IMG/VR virus record: IMGVR_UViG_3300036668_000023
Coordinates: 1 to 32,122 of that record
Reading direction: 5' to 3' (one strand)
Source: a virus
DNA length: 32,122 nt
The notes beneath the pieces were generated by a model. The model had not been told where the DNA came from and did not search any database. It worked only from the letters and a program-made list of their open reading frames with translations. This document shows positions 6,713 to 15,399 of the stretch, piece by piece. The first letter of the stretch is position 1; each line of letters begins with the position of its first letter. Position numbers and translations under genes: made by a program.

Positions 6713-9073
6713 TTATGGGGTCTCCGGGTCAAATTGGCGCTCGGCTTGAAGGGACGATTGCAAATACTGGGTTCGCGCGTCAAGCGTTTTAGGTAGTTTA
6801 ACCGCATCAGCAAACTTTTGAAAGGCTGGTGACGCGGCTGTTTTACGAATAGTGCCTGCGCTTGGTGCTCCCTTGGTTGCGGCTTCAATGGCAAGTTTCT
6901 GGAATCCCTCATCAGCAAACAGCTTTCCTGCCGCCTTTACTCGGTCTTCAGCGCCTTGCGACATAAATTTAATAATGTCTGGTGCAACCAATCCACCGCC
7001 TGGAATGAAGCCGGTTGCCGCTGTTGCGGCTCGCTGCGTGATGCTGCTTTCCATGACTTTGCCAATTAGACCTTCGGCATTTGCAAATGCTTGATTTGCT
7101 TTACCAGTGGTCAAGACATTGGCTCTAGCATCAGTAATCCGTTTAGAGACCTCAAACAAGTCACGCAAAACAACAGACGAATCTTTACCCAGCGTGTCCA
7201 CGATAATCTTATAGACGGGTGGGTTGGCGCGTAGCTTTGGGTAGATTGTTGCAAACTCTGAGAAACCAAAGCCACCTTTTTCAGCACCTCTGGCAGAGCG
7301 TGTAACAGATGCCAGTGCAGTGGCTATTGTTTCTTTGCGTAGGTCTTCTGGTACGGTCTTGAGTAGGCGGTTAAAATCGCCAGCGTCGCCCTTAGCAGCG
7401 CCAGTGATGGCGGTACGCATTTTATTAGCAATGCTGCCCTCAATGTCTTGGCCAAACGCATTGACAATCCGCTTGCCTAATGCTCGCTCTTTGGCGTAAA
7501 TAAGGTTAGCTCCACGCAGTTGCTTGCGCAATTCCTCGCCACCAATATTACCCACGTTTGTCAGTTGGTCATCAGCAATTGCAGCATAAAGACGCTTGAG
7601 GTCTGCCTCGGCCATGCTGCCGTAGGGCGACTCCATATTATTAAGCGCCTTGCCAATCAATCCTTTTTCGCGTTTAAGTAGCCCGTAGGTCACATTACCG
7701 CGCTCAATCATGTTGGCCAGCTTGCGCTCGGCTGCTGACATGCCTTCGTCGGTGACTTCGGCTTTAATAGCGTCTAGCGTTGCTTTGAGCTTTGGCATGT
7801 CAACCACCGATGTTTTTGGCACTACTGCGTCAACCGCATCGTAAACTTTGCCTGCCTGCGCGTTAAGGGATGAACGAGTCGCTGTCAGCGAGTCCTTTAT
7901 CTTTTGCGAGACCACGCCAGGCGCAACAGCACCTTCAACAAAAGTTGCATCAAACTGCTTTATTACATCGTCAGCTTTGTCCACGGCCTGCGTGACAGTG
8001 TTGCGCCAGCCTGCTTCAGCCTCACCACCGGCTACTGAACGTGTTAGCCCTGCGGCTGCTCGGACTTGCGGGTTGTCGCTGAATACGTCGGCTGGCAGTT
8101 CAATGCCAAGTCGCTGGGCTGCTTCTTTGGCCGCCACGTTGACTTGAGCAAGGTCGGCCAGCCGGTTTCTTGCGCCAGCAGAGCCGAATCCGGTGCCTGC
8201 TGCTTTTTGAACAAGATTATTGACAGATTCTTCGGTAACTTCTGCAACGATTGGAGCAACTGCTGGTGCAGCCGGCGCCACTGGAATCTCTGGGACTGCT
8301 GGCGCTACCTCTGGCATTGCCATGCCCGTTGGTGCTACAGGCGCACTAGCCGCTGGTATGGGCATAGGTGCGCGGCCTGTGACGCTCTGTACGCCTCTTT
8401 TTACAGCTTGGACAACCGGAGGTGCCACTCGCTCAATAATCTGCCCTGCTGGGCCTGTGATGGCTGCCACGCCAACGTCTGTAGGGCTGAATTCTCCACC
8501 AGTTGCAGCTTGCGTTCCCTCGATAACTGCTTGTGTCGCACCCGCACCAATAAATGCGCCTGGGATGGTTGCTGCTCGGCCTGCTGGCGTAAAGGCTGCA
8601 AGAGCACCTATAGCTCGTGGCGCATCGCCCATCGTAAGACCTGGTGGTATTGCATATTCCTGATTGTCAACTGACGAGCGCATCAAGTAATTGCCTTTAG
8701 CATCTTGACGAACCTGTACACCAGGAAAATTAGATTGCAGAATCTGCACCGTTTCCTTGGGGTTGCTCATAAGCGTGCCAAGCGCCGTTTTAAAGGATGC
8801 CACGCTCATTTGATTGAGTTCTGGCATTGATGTCCACTCTGGCAGAGTTTGGGTCTCTGGGGTTGCGCGTGCGCTTCCTGTGACCGACTCAGCAATACCT
8901 TCAAAAAACCCCATTTCTGGTTGTGGCTCTGGCGTTGGAGCCTCTAAAGCAGCAGGCCCACCACCGGCACGAATTGACGCAACCCGCGCTTTTAAGTCGG
9001 CTGAGTCTGGCGCAACATCATCTGGGATGTTGTTAATTGTGATGCCATCTTTTGTCGTGATGGAATATGCCAT
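6713..9073 (-). CDS. DNA ejection (internal virion) protein, gp16 position
   Basis: 786 residues, the largest product in the window. It starts with a short beta segment (M-A-Y-S-I-T-T-K-D-G-I), then a Pro/Glu-rich linker. A hydrophobic Gly/Ala-rich patch lies near 155-215, followed by a Pro/Ala-rich spacer (about 240-285) and a long predominantly helical C-terminal half. P22 gp16 and its analogues are packaged in the head and ejected to help DNA cross the envelope. Assignment rests on order (third after the 206- and 479-residue ejection candidates, right before the spike) and composition, not on a catalytic motif. Confidence 0.75.
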   Translation of the reverse strand: MAYSITTKDGITINNIPDDVAPDSADLKARVASIRAGGGPAALEAPTPEPQPEMGFFEGIAESVTGSARATPETQTLPEWTSMPELNQMSVASFKTALGTLMSNPKETVQILQSNFPGVQVRQDAKGNYLMRSSVDNQEYAIPPGLTMGDAPRAIGALAAFTPAGRAATIPGAFIGAGATQAVIEGTQAATGGEFSPTDVGVAAITGPAGQIIERVAPPVVQAVKRGVQSVTGRAPMPIPAASAPVAPTGMAMPEVAPAVPEIPVAPAAPAVAPIVAEVTEESVNNLVQKAAGTGFGSAGARNRLADLAQVNVAAKEAAQRLGIELPADVFSDNPQVRAAAGLTRSVAGGEAEAGWRNTVTQAVDKADDVIKQFDATFVEGAVAPGVVSQKIKDSLTATRSSLNAQAGKVYDAVDAVVPKTSVVDMPKLKATLDAIKAEVTDEGMSAAERKLANMIERGNVTYGLLKREKGLIGKALNNMESPYGSMAEADLKRLYAAIADDQLTNVGNIGGEELRKQLRGANLIYAKERALGKRIVNAFGQDIEGSIANKMRTAITGAAKGDAGDFNRLLKTVPEDLRKETIATALASVTRSARGAEKGGFGFSEFATIYPKLRANPPVYKIIVDTLGKDSSVVLRDLFEVSKRITDARANVLTTGKANQAFANAEGLIGKVMESSITQRAATAATGFIPGGGLVAPDIIKFMSQGAEDRVKAAGKLFADEGFQKLAIEAATKGAPSAGTIRKTAASPAFQKFADAVKLPKTLDARTQYLQSSLQAERQFDPETP

Positions 9074-9074
9074 A

Positions 9075-10514
9075 TTAGTAATCCACCGTAACGTTGCGGT
9101 TCGAGCCTGTGCCAGGTGCAGTCATACCACCTGGGCGACCTCCACTTTTTTCAGATTGCTGGAGCCATTGGCCTATTGTTTGGCCAGGTACAGACAAGAA
9201 CCTAGCTTGCTCGGTGATGTAATCGGAGAGTTTGACTTGAGCATTTTTTTTGCGAGTCAGCCAGTCTTTTAATTGGGCTTCATCCATATTTAGCGGCAAC
9301 GCAGTTTCAAGCGCCAGCGACAACTCACCCTCAGACAATGCGCCAAAGGTGACTGAGCCAATAATGTCAAGTCCAAGATTGCGCTGAATGTTTTGTAGCT
9401 CAATGGTTGAGGCTTTCCAGTTTGGAAACTTGCTGGCAATAACGCCAGTTGTTGCGCCTGCGTCAAGCGCGGCAACAGCAGAGTCAAGGTTTGAGATGTT
9501 GGTGGCAATCTTTCCTAACGTTACAAATGCTTTTTGCGCCTCAACTTGTCCAATTTCTCCAGCTTTTCGACTGCCTGATCTTAATCCCTGAATGCCTGCC
9601 CCAAATTCCTCAGACTTACGCACAGCATCAACCCTATCCTGTCCTGTTAGCTCTACGCCGTCGGCTCCAATAACCCTAGTTGTTCCGCTTTTTGTAACAA
9701 TTATGGATGTTCCGTCTGGTGTAATTTTGCTAGATTGAACTCCATCGTTGCTGCCTTCTGACGCAATCTCTTTCTGTATTTTGCGAATATTTAGCGTTAA
9801 GGTGCGTTCTTTATACTTTTCATCAACGGCTGCGCTTCTTACTTGCGCTTGTGACAATTCACGTTGAGCTTTGGCTTTTGCAATGTCATCAGGTGCAGTT
9901 GCAACGGCAACCTCTGCGTCTGTAACTGCCTTTGATGCCGCAGCCACTTGCTGGCTTAGTTTGCTTGGTGCCTCTGCTGCTGCGACTTGGGCTTTTACCG
10001 TTTTCTCAAACCGCTCAGGGTCCATTGTGGACAACGCCATATTAACGCCAGCTTGAGCGGCTTTTGTGTTGCCAGACTCTAGTGCGGCAAACACTTGGTC
10101 ATAAATTTGGGTTGGCTCGCCTGCGTTCTTTTTGGCCGCAATAATGGTTTTAAGTTCCTCCATTGCAACTGTTGGATTGTTGTTTTCCAAAGCCATCGAA
10201 ACAGAAAAACCTTGGTTGAATTCATTTTTCACGCGTTCTTCGCCAAAACTTTGACGGGCTGACTCAAGGGCTTGCCGTTGTTGCGGATAAGTAAGAATCA
10301 ACTTATTAAATGAACTCTGCGTTGGGTTGGCTAATGTAGCTTGCAGGTCGGTAGCATATTGCGCTTTTATGGCTGCGGCTTCTTCTTGTCTAGCTTGCTC
10401 TTGCGTGCGCTCCCTGCGTTGAGCCACGGCTTGGCCAAGCCCTGCAAAAGCAGGGGTAAGATCAACCATCTGCGATGCGTAATTGATTGGCGCTTGTAAT
10501 GGATTGATGGCCAT
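9075..10514 (-). CDS. DNA ejection (internal virion) protein, gp20 position
   Basis: 479 residues, strongly helical, with long A/Q/E/K-rich stretches (for example about 28-60 and 165-240) and few aromatic residues. It starts M-A-I-N-P-L-Q-A-P and has a Gly-rich tail. The gene lies between the small glycine-rich ejection candidate and the 786-residue protein, as P22 gene 20 lies between 7 and 16. Such proteins form part of the ejectosome tube. Function is inferred from position and composition. Confidence 0.75.
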   Translation of the reverse strand: MAINPLQAPINYASQMVDLTPAFAGLGQAVAQRRERTQEQARQEEAAAIKAQYATDLQATLANPTQSSFNKLILTYPQQRQALESARQSFGEERVKNEFNQGFSVSMALENNNPTVAMEELKTIIAAKKNAGEPTQIYDQVFAALESGNTKAAQAGVNMALSTMDPERFEKTVKAQVAAAEAPSKLSQQVAAASKAVTDAEVAVATAPDDIAKAKAQRELSQAQVRSAAVDEKYKERTLTLNIRKIQKEIASEGSNDGVQSSKITPDGTSIIVTKSGTTRVIGADGVELTGQDRVDAVRKSEEFGAGIQGLRSGSRKAGEIGQVEAQKAFVTLGKIATNISNLDSAVAALDAGATTGVIASKFPNWKASTIELQNIQRNLGLDIIGSVTFGALSEGELSLALETALPLNMDEAQLKDWLTRKKNAQVKLSDYITEQARFLSVPGQTIGQWLQQSEKSGGRPGGMTAPGTGSNRNVTVDY

Positions 10515-10523
10515 GTTTTAACC

Positions 10524-11144
10524 TTAAAAAGCTGCGATTGTTTTGCCAATTTGCAGCGCATCGCCAAATGCCTGCCTGCTTACATTGCCTCTGGCAATTT
10601 GACCTCCTGCAATAGCTTGGCCTTGATTGGCTAAAAGATTTGCAATATTGCTTGCAGAAGACATGCCTTGCGATGTTTGTCCGGCTGCCGACGCTTGGCC
10701 TAGCGAAGAGAGACCGCCAAGGCGACCGTATTGCTGCTCAATGAGCGCGTTCAGCATTTGTGGCCGGAACTGTGCAAGCGCAGCTTGAGTGTTGCCGCCA
10801 CGTAAACCGCCTGTGGCTGATGCGTTTTGCAGGATAGCGTTTTCGCCTTGCTGCGTAAGTGACTGAAAAAATGGAGATTGCTCAAAGCCTGAGATTGCTT
10901 GTTGCTGCGCCTCTGGCCCCTGTAATCCGATTAAAGCCTGCTGGCCACCTAGAGCACCTTGCCCTGCGGTGACATAAGGTGCCATAAGTTCAACTAATGC
11001 GTCAAACTGTCTGCGCTGCTCGTCTATACCAGCTTGCGATGCTGCTGCCTGTGTTCGGCCTGCGGCTTCTGCTGCTTTTCCAGCTTGCTTTGCGCCGGTG
11101 ATGCCTCCAACCACGTCACCAATTACGTCTCCAATAAAACTCAT
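10524..11144 (-). CDS. DNA transfer/ejection protein, gp7 position
   Basis: 206 residues. It begins M-S-F-I-G-D-V-I-G-D-V-V-G-G-I-T-G, a glycine-zipper-like amphipathic helix suited to membrane insertion, and continues as Ala/Gln/Gly-rich helices containing G-G-L-R-G-G-N and Q-Y-G-R-L-G-G-L. I know this pattern from phage proteins labelled DNA transfer protein p32-like or gp7-like. Its ATG overlaps the stop of the GNAT-like gene (ATGA). It is expected to be packaged in the head and ejected early in infection. Confidence 0.8.
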   Translation of the reverse strand: MSFIGDVIGDVVGGITGAKQAGKAAEAAGRTQAAASQAGIDEQRRQFDALVELMAPYVTAGQGALGGQQALIGLQGPEAQQQAISGFEQSPFFQSLTQQGENAILQNASATGGLRGGNTQAALAQFRPQMLNALIEQQYGRLGGLSSLGQASAAGQTSQGMSSASNIANLLANQGQAIAGGQIARGNVSRQAFGDALQIGKTIAAF

Positions 11145-11665
11145 AATGTGCTCCAGTCTTGCCGAGTCATGCCCAGCACATAAACGTCTTTAATGATGCC
11201 GCCCTGCACACAAGCGTGTCGGCGTGTGCCTTCGTGCTTCATACCAAGTTTTATGCAGTAATTCTTTGCCGACTCTAAGCCTTCAATAATGTAAGCGGTC
11301 ACGCGCAAAATAGGTTGGGCAAATGCCCATGCTAGGAAAGCGCGGCCAAGAGCGCGAGAGTGCTTAATGGCAGCTTTGTGCAAAAGCGAATGTAGCTCCA
11401 ACTCAATGCTTGAGAAACGGATGGCCATAAATGCGCCAACAAAGTGACCGCCTACGGTTGCACTTAAATATGTAACGCTCGGATGGTCAATAGGCGCGGC
11501 TGGACGTTGGTCGTGACCCACTTTTGTGATGTAGGAATCAGAGTAAACCTCTTGCAAGTGCGCTGCTGTGATTCCTTCAGTGATGGCCGCGTTCAACATG
11601 TTTTCTCCGTAGTCGGAAAGAGTTGCTGGCGGCTCTGATGACTCAGCGCCTTTATTGTCGCACAT
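11141..11665 (-). CDS. GNAT-fold acetyltransferase-like protein, gp14 position
   Basis: 174 residues from the ATG at 11665. The second half shows the GNAT layout: H-S-R-A-L-G-R-A-F-L-A-W-A-F in the helix 3 region, then A-K-N-Y-C-I-K-L-G-M-K-H-E-G-T-R, a close match to the C-terminal motif of RimJ-like acetyltransferases. The acetyl-CoA loop (Q-x2-G-x-G/A) is degenerate. The gene occupies the place of P22 gene 14, between needle/gp10 and gene 7. A second ATG at 11599 has a better GGAG at five-base spacing and would give 152 residues; that start may be the true one. Whether it is an active enzyme is uncertain. Confidence 0.75.
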   Translation of the reverse strand: MCDNKGAESSEPPATLSDYGENMLNAAITEGITAAHLQEVYSDSYITKVGHDQRPAAPIDHPSVTYLSATVGGHFVGAFMAIRFSSIELELHSLLHKAAIKHSRALGRAFLAWAFAQPILRVTAYIIEGLESAKNYCIKLGMKHEGTRRHACVQGGIIKDVYVLGMTRQDWSTL

Positions 11666-11677
11666 TTCGGCATTTGG

Positions 11678-12073
11678 TCAATCTTCATACTCTCGGTCTT
11701 CCCATGCTTGGCAAACCCGCATGTCGTTACAGATAAAGTCCAGCTTTTCGCAGTGGCCACGGTAGCCCGCTCCCTTGTCGTACGTGGCAAGTGGGATGCG
11801 CTCTATTTTAACTTGAGTCATAAAAGAGTTGTCGTAATAACTGCAATTTGAGCAATGCCGACGACGGGCGTCCTTGACCTCACTTTGCATGGCCTTGGCC
11901 AAACCTACGTAAAACGGATTGTTCGCATTAGGCTCGTTTGTCGGAGCCTCTGGACCGTAATGCCAGTCTTGTACTGCAATGGCGTAGTTCTTGCGGTTTT
12001 CCTGATTGTTTATAAATTCATCTTCCATCGGCAGGCCGCTAAAGCCTTTCGGAATCATCATGAAGTCTTTCAT
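11678..12073 (-). CDS. Cysteine-rich putative metal-binding protein in the head/tail operon
   Basis: 131 residues. Five cysteines cluster in the C-terminal half: C74-x2-C77, C108, C115 and C121, in the contexts H-C-S-N-C-S-Y-Y and G-H-C-E-K-L-D-F-I-C. The spacing suggests a zinc site or a small Fe-S cluster (loosely HiPIP-like); which metal cannot be told from sequence. No membrane segment or signal. It lies between the structural gene at 12086 and the GNAT-like gene. Function unknown. Confidence 0.75.
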   Translation of the reverse strand: MKDFMMIPKGFSGLPMEDEFINNQENRKNYAIAVQDWHYGPEAPTNEPNANNPFYVGLAKAMQSEVKDARRRHCSNCSYYDNSFMTQVKIERIPLATYDKGAGYRGHCEKLDFICNDMRVCQAWEDREYED

Positions 12074-12085
12074 CGGGCAGTTCCT

Positions 12086-12418
12086 TTAAGTTACTTCGCG
12101 GCCAGAGGCGCGGATGGTCAGCGCTGTTGCTGTGCCTGTGGTGCTGATAAATCCGCCGGTTGCCAAGACTTGGCCTACTAGCTCGGGGAAAGTGTAAGTT
12201 TCATCAGGGGCAATGGCTCGGCTGTCAACAATCAGGTTGGCTGCGCCCGCTGTACCGCCGCTGCTGACCAAGTTTACGCTGATAAGAGCATTGCTAGCCG
12301 TTGTGTTGGTAGCTGTGAACTTGTCAATGATAGCTGTGGCATTAACAACTGTGTATTGAGTGGTTTGCGCGGCCTCCATTTGCTTTGAGCCGATGAGGGG
12401 TTTTACTGTAACGGTCAT
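12086..12418 (-). CDS. Small beta-rich protein, probably structural
   Basis: 110 residues, Thr/Ala/Val/Ser-rich with alternating strand pattern (for example K-F-T-A-T-N-T-T and A-L-I-S-V-N-L-V). No cysteine, no signal, no membrane segment. Consistent with a jelly-roll or Ig-like virion protein. It lies directly after the needle-position gene in transcription order. No specific family recognised. Confidence 0.7.
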   Translation of the reverse strand: MTVTVKPLIGSKQMEAAQTTQYTVVNATAIIDKFTATNTTASNALISVNLVSSGGTAGAANLIVDSRAIAPDETYTFPELVGQVLATGGFISTTGTATALTIRASGREVT

Positions 12419-12427
12419 AATTATCCT

Positions 12428-13723
12428 CTATTGTTGAACTTGCGTAACTTCTATTACCACAGCAGGTGCTACTGGTGCAAAGGCTGTAGCGGGTACGTTG
12501 TCAAGTGTAACGTTTGTGCTGTCGGCAGCATAGACTAACTCTACATATCCGTTTGCTGCCAATGATACGGCTTCAGCTACAGATAGCGGAGTATATGCGC
12601 CATTCACGCTCACCGTAACAATCCGCGCCGATTCTGGAATGTTTGTGCCGTTTTTGCGAAACCAAACCCAAATGTTTTTGTCTGTCCCAGAATTACTGCT
12701 AAATTGCAATGTTGCCGTAAATTGATACAGTCCTGACTGTGGCACAACAATCCTTGATGCGGGTGTGCCTAAAACGACACCGTTACCATTTCTGGTTACA
12801 TCAAAAACAATTGGGTATGCTGTGTTTATTACCGCTGGGCTAGTGTCCGTTTCTAGCGCAAAGATGCCGTAATATTTCATTTGAGCAATGGTAGGTCGCA
12901 CAAAGATGACACCCGTCGTTGCATTTGACACAATACAAGCAGCAATCGGTATGACGTTATCTGGTGCTGTAGGCTTAACATTAGTTAACCCACCCGCAAC
13001 AGTAGGGGAGACGTAAAGAATATCACCCACGCTGAATGCACTGGTATTAAGGTCACGAACAAAGCCGAACGTTACGCAGTACCCTTTCTCACCTGAATCG
13101 GGTAAGTCATGCGTCATGATGCCCAAAATATTAAGGCTTGGTTGTGTTCCATTAGCCAAATAAGGAGCAACTAAAACCGCGTTAGCAGTCGCCCCTGCAA
13201 AGCCCACGGCTGTACCATTGGTAATCGTGACCCCAGTAGTGTTGCCAACACGGGCGTATTGTTCTTGCCCGATCTGTTGGGTAACACCGTAATCCATACC
13301 CAAGTTAAGCGTCTGGTCTGTATTATTCCAACCCATTCGCGCAATCTTACGAGCAAAAGGTGCACCTAATTCAAAGTCAACGTAATCAGCTTCTACACTG
13401 TTGTTGTTTTCAATAACAGGCGCTGTGCTTAACAGGTCTAATTTATTTGCTATGCGCTCAAGTGTGTCTAATGTTTGCGTAGCCTTTTGATCTGCAATGC
13501 TTGAATCTATTGCTAATGATTGCTTAATAGCTTGTATTAAGGCTAAAGCCTCATTAGCAGAGGCTTGAGAATTACCTGCTTGGATGCTAATGCCTGTGGT
13601 GTCGCTGGATGGCGCAACCTCATCAACAATTTCAAACAGCTTTTCAAACTGCTTGATCTGCTCCTGATTTTTCAGGAACGTGGCAAACTGGTCGCGGGTG
13701 AGATTTATCTTTTGTGTTGCCAT
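12428..13723 (-). CDS. Tail needle-position protein with coiled-coil stem and C1q/TNF-like knob
   Basis: 431 residues. Residues 1-100 are helical with heptad-like stretches (F-L-K-N-Q-E-Q-I-K-Q-F-E-K-L-F and a second helix ending R-I-A-N-K-L-D-L-L). The middle (about 110-285) is a beta-rich Gly/Thr module. The C-terminal 140 residues have a C1q/TNF-like pattern: G-L-Y-Q-F-T-A-T-L-Q-F, N-I-W-V-W-F-R-K-N-G, G-Y-V-E-L-V-Y. The gene follows gp10 exactly where P22 gene 26 (tail needle) lies, and some P22-like needles end in TNF-like knobs. Needle identity is inference; a side fibre is the alternative. Its ATG overlaps the gp10 stop by one base. Confidence 0.7.
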   Translation of the reverse strand: MATQKINLTRDQFATFLKNQEQIKQFEKLFEIVDEVAPSSDTTGISIQAGNSQASANEALALIQAIKQSLAIDSSIADQKATQTLDTLERIANKLDLLSTAPVIENNNSVEADYVDFELGAPFARKIARMGWNNTDQTLNLGMDYGVTQQIGQEQYARVGNTTGVTITNGTAVGFAGATANAVLVAPYLANGTQPSLNILGIMTHDLPDSGEKGYCVTFGFVRDLNTSAFSVGDILYVSPTVAGGLTNVKPTAPDNVIPIAACIVSNATTGVIFVRPTIAQMKYYGIFALETDTSPAVINTAYPIVFDVTRNGNGVVLGTPASRIVVPQSGLYQFTATLQFSSNSGTDKNIWVWFRKNGTNIPESARIVTVSVNGAYTPLSVAEAVSLAANGYVELVYAADSTNVTLDNVPATAFAPVAPAVVIEVTQVQQ

Positions 13724-15129
13724 TAATAGACCAGTGGCTCAAGTTGAGCCTCAAGACGGATAAATGACAGATGCGCTTGCGTGTCGCCACGGAAACGCTG
13801 AATCCGCCAGTTGCGCATGTGGCCTTGTTGAAACCACGCCAGGCGCTTGCGGCTGTTGCCGGTCGTGCCCACGCGGATGCCTCGGTCTTGGCTCCAAGAC
13901 TGGCCGTCTGTGCTGTAGCTGGTCGAAATGATTGGGTTAACGCCAAGCGCTACGCTGCCGGTTAAACTTACAAGCTCCATCTCGTTAAAGATTGCGCCGT
14001 TGCCCTCGTTGTACACAATGAGCGTGCCAAACTCCCATCGCACAATCTGCGCCCAGTGGCTGCTAATGTTGTCGACTAGATAGCCTATTGCGTTTGACTG
14101 CGTGTCACCTACAAGCCACTTGTCGTAAGCCCAGACCATGTTTTTTGCGCGGTATTGTGCAAAACCAATTGTGCTGGTTGTCAGGGTAAACCATACGGGC
14201 GTTTGCAACGCTTGCGATGCGGTAGCGTCATAGACAATGGTTCTGTCCGGCAAATGGATGTAAAGGTGATTGTGGTTTTTGTCGTTGCGTGCCTCGAGCT
14301 TGACGGTAACAAGCTGAGCCTCTGTGTAGCCCAGCAATACTTGGTCAATCTCTTGCGTGCTAAGTTTTTGAGAAGTTGCGTTAACGCCAATATAAATGCC
14401 AGGCGCTTCATTTCGACCGCTGCCCAAGAAGGCGATTCCATCGAAAAATACGCAGCATCCAAACGTTCCGATTACGCCCTTTTGGATTTGAGCACCTTCG
14501 ATGCGTTGGAAGGGGAAAAACTCGCCGCCCACGTTATCAAACACCTCAATCGTGTTGCGGTTTAGTGCGTAGATTTCGTTTCTCAGCTTGAGCAGGGCAA
14601 CGATTGGGTCAGGGTCTACCTCTGAGCTGCCGTACTTTAGAGGGTTAACCTGCGTCGGGTCTGACAATTCTGTTACCACAAGCGAGCTGCCGTCTGTGGT
14701 CATGTAGTATCCATCTGCCCAGACAACATCGAGCACAAGACCAAGATCGGGGTCTGTTACCTGCACCAAAGATGATTCGTCCCAGTAGTAAAGCCGCCCG
14801 CCAGAAGCAATTGCTAGACGACCAAAGCCGTAGTCCATTGTGACCATTTCGTTGGTCGGGCCTCCTACATCGCCCAGCTCGGTTACAACGCCGTTGCTGT
14901 TGATCTCGACCAGCTTTGTGCCCATGACCCGATACAGTTCGCCGCGCCAGTTGATGCCGCCACGGTCAATGCCTGGGCCAGAGCCGTTTGACACAATGCC
15001 ATCGCCTGGACGCAGGTAGCCCTTGCTGATGCCTGAGTCTTTTGGGACGGGAACGAGGTTGACCGGATACGACGTGCGCAGGTCTGGGCTGCTATCGGCA
15101 AAGATTCCGTTTAGGATTGGGATTTGCAT
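13723..15129 (-). CDS. Packaged DNA stabilisation protein, P22 gp10-like tail hub
   Basis: 468 residues. The start (P-I-L-N-G-I, then Y-P-V-N-L-V-P-V-P-K and G-Y-L-R-P-G-D-G-I) follows the conserved opening of P22 gp10 (Y-L-P-V-N-M with G-Y-L-R-S-F-P-G). Continuing features include R-G-x-x-Y-R-V-M-G-T-K-L and a beta-propeller-like repetition. In P22 six gp10 copies form the hub below gp4 that holds packaged DNA and anchors the needle and spikes. The gene order around it agrees. Confidence 0.9.
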   Translation of the reverse strand: MQIPILNGIFADSSPDLRTSYPVNLVPVPKDSGISKGYLRPGDGIVSNGSGPGIDRGGINWRGELYRVMGTKLVEINSNGVVTELGDVGGPTNEMVTMDYGFGRLAIASGGRLYYWDESSLVQVTDPDLGLVLDVVWADGYYMTTDGSSLVVTELSDPTQVNPLKYGSSEVDPDPIVALLKLRNEIYALNRNTIEVFDNVGGEFFPFQRIEGAQIQKGVIGTFGCCVFFDGIAFLGSGRNEAPGIYIGVNATSQKLSTQEIDQVLLGYTEAQLVTVKLEARNDKNHNHLYIHLPDRTIVYDATASQALQTPVWFTLTTSTIGFAQYRAKNMVWAYDKWLVGDTQSNAIGYLVDNISSHWAQIVRWEFGTLIVYNEGNGAIFNEMELVSLTGSVALGVNPIISTSYSTDGQSWSQDRGIRVGTTGNSRKRLAWFQQGHMRNWRIQRFRGDTQAHLSFIRLEAQLEPLVY

Positions 15130-15132
15130 GGC

Positions 15133-15396
15133 TTACCACTTGACCTTGTTGGCCCAGTACGCCGCGCTCATTTTGCCTTTTGCAATGTTGTCGGCGTGCC
15201 GGGCTTTGAATGATTCGTTCCGGGCTGAGCCATCGGGGGAGCCGGAAACTCCTTGCTGACCGAAGCGGATGGTCTTGACCTGATCGCCGGACTTGGCCAC
15301 CACAACATGCGACTTAGTGGCGTGCGATGGCGTGCGCTTTGGCTTGTTAAAGCCTTCAACACCCGCGCGTGCAAGTCGTGTGTCTTTGGTGGCCAT
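15133..15396 (-). CDS. Conserved basic phage protein, DUF5872-like
   Basis: 87 residues, strongly basic. It contains R-L-A-R-A-G-V-E-G-F-N-K-P-K-R-T-P, S-H-V-V-V-A-K, I-R-F-G-Q-Q-G-V-S-G-S and ends A-A-Y-W-A-N-K-V-K-W. These blocks are familiar from a widespread phage/virus family of unknown function (DUF5872-like as I recall). The charge suggests nucleic-acid contact. It sits between the gp10-like gene and the 151-residue gene. Confidence 0.8.
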   Translation of the reverse strand: MATKDTRLARAGVEGFNKPKRTPSHATKSHVVVAKSGDQVKTIRFGQQGVSGSPDGSARNESFKARHADNIAKGKMSAAYWANKVKW

Positions 15397-15399
15397 AAA

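Noticed and set aside
8066-8674. Plus-strand reading frames of 202 and 147 codons opposite the ejection protein
   Set aside because: They mirror the Ala/Pro-rich coding of the gp16-like gene; composition (many Cys/Trp or Ala/Gly runs) is that of an antisense shadow.
2152-12418. Duplication between the small beta-rich proteins at 2152-2505 and 12086-12418
   Set aside because: Size and composition are similar but no aligned motif convinced me of common origin.
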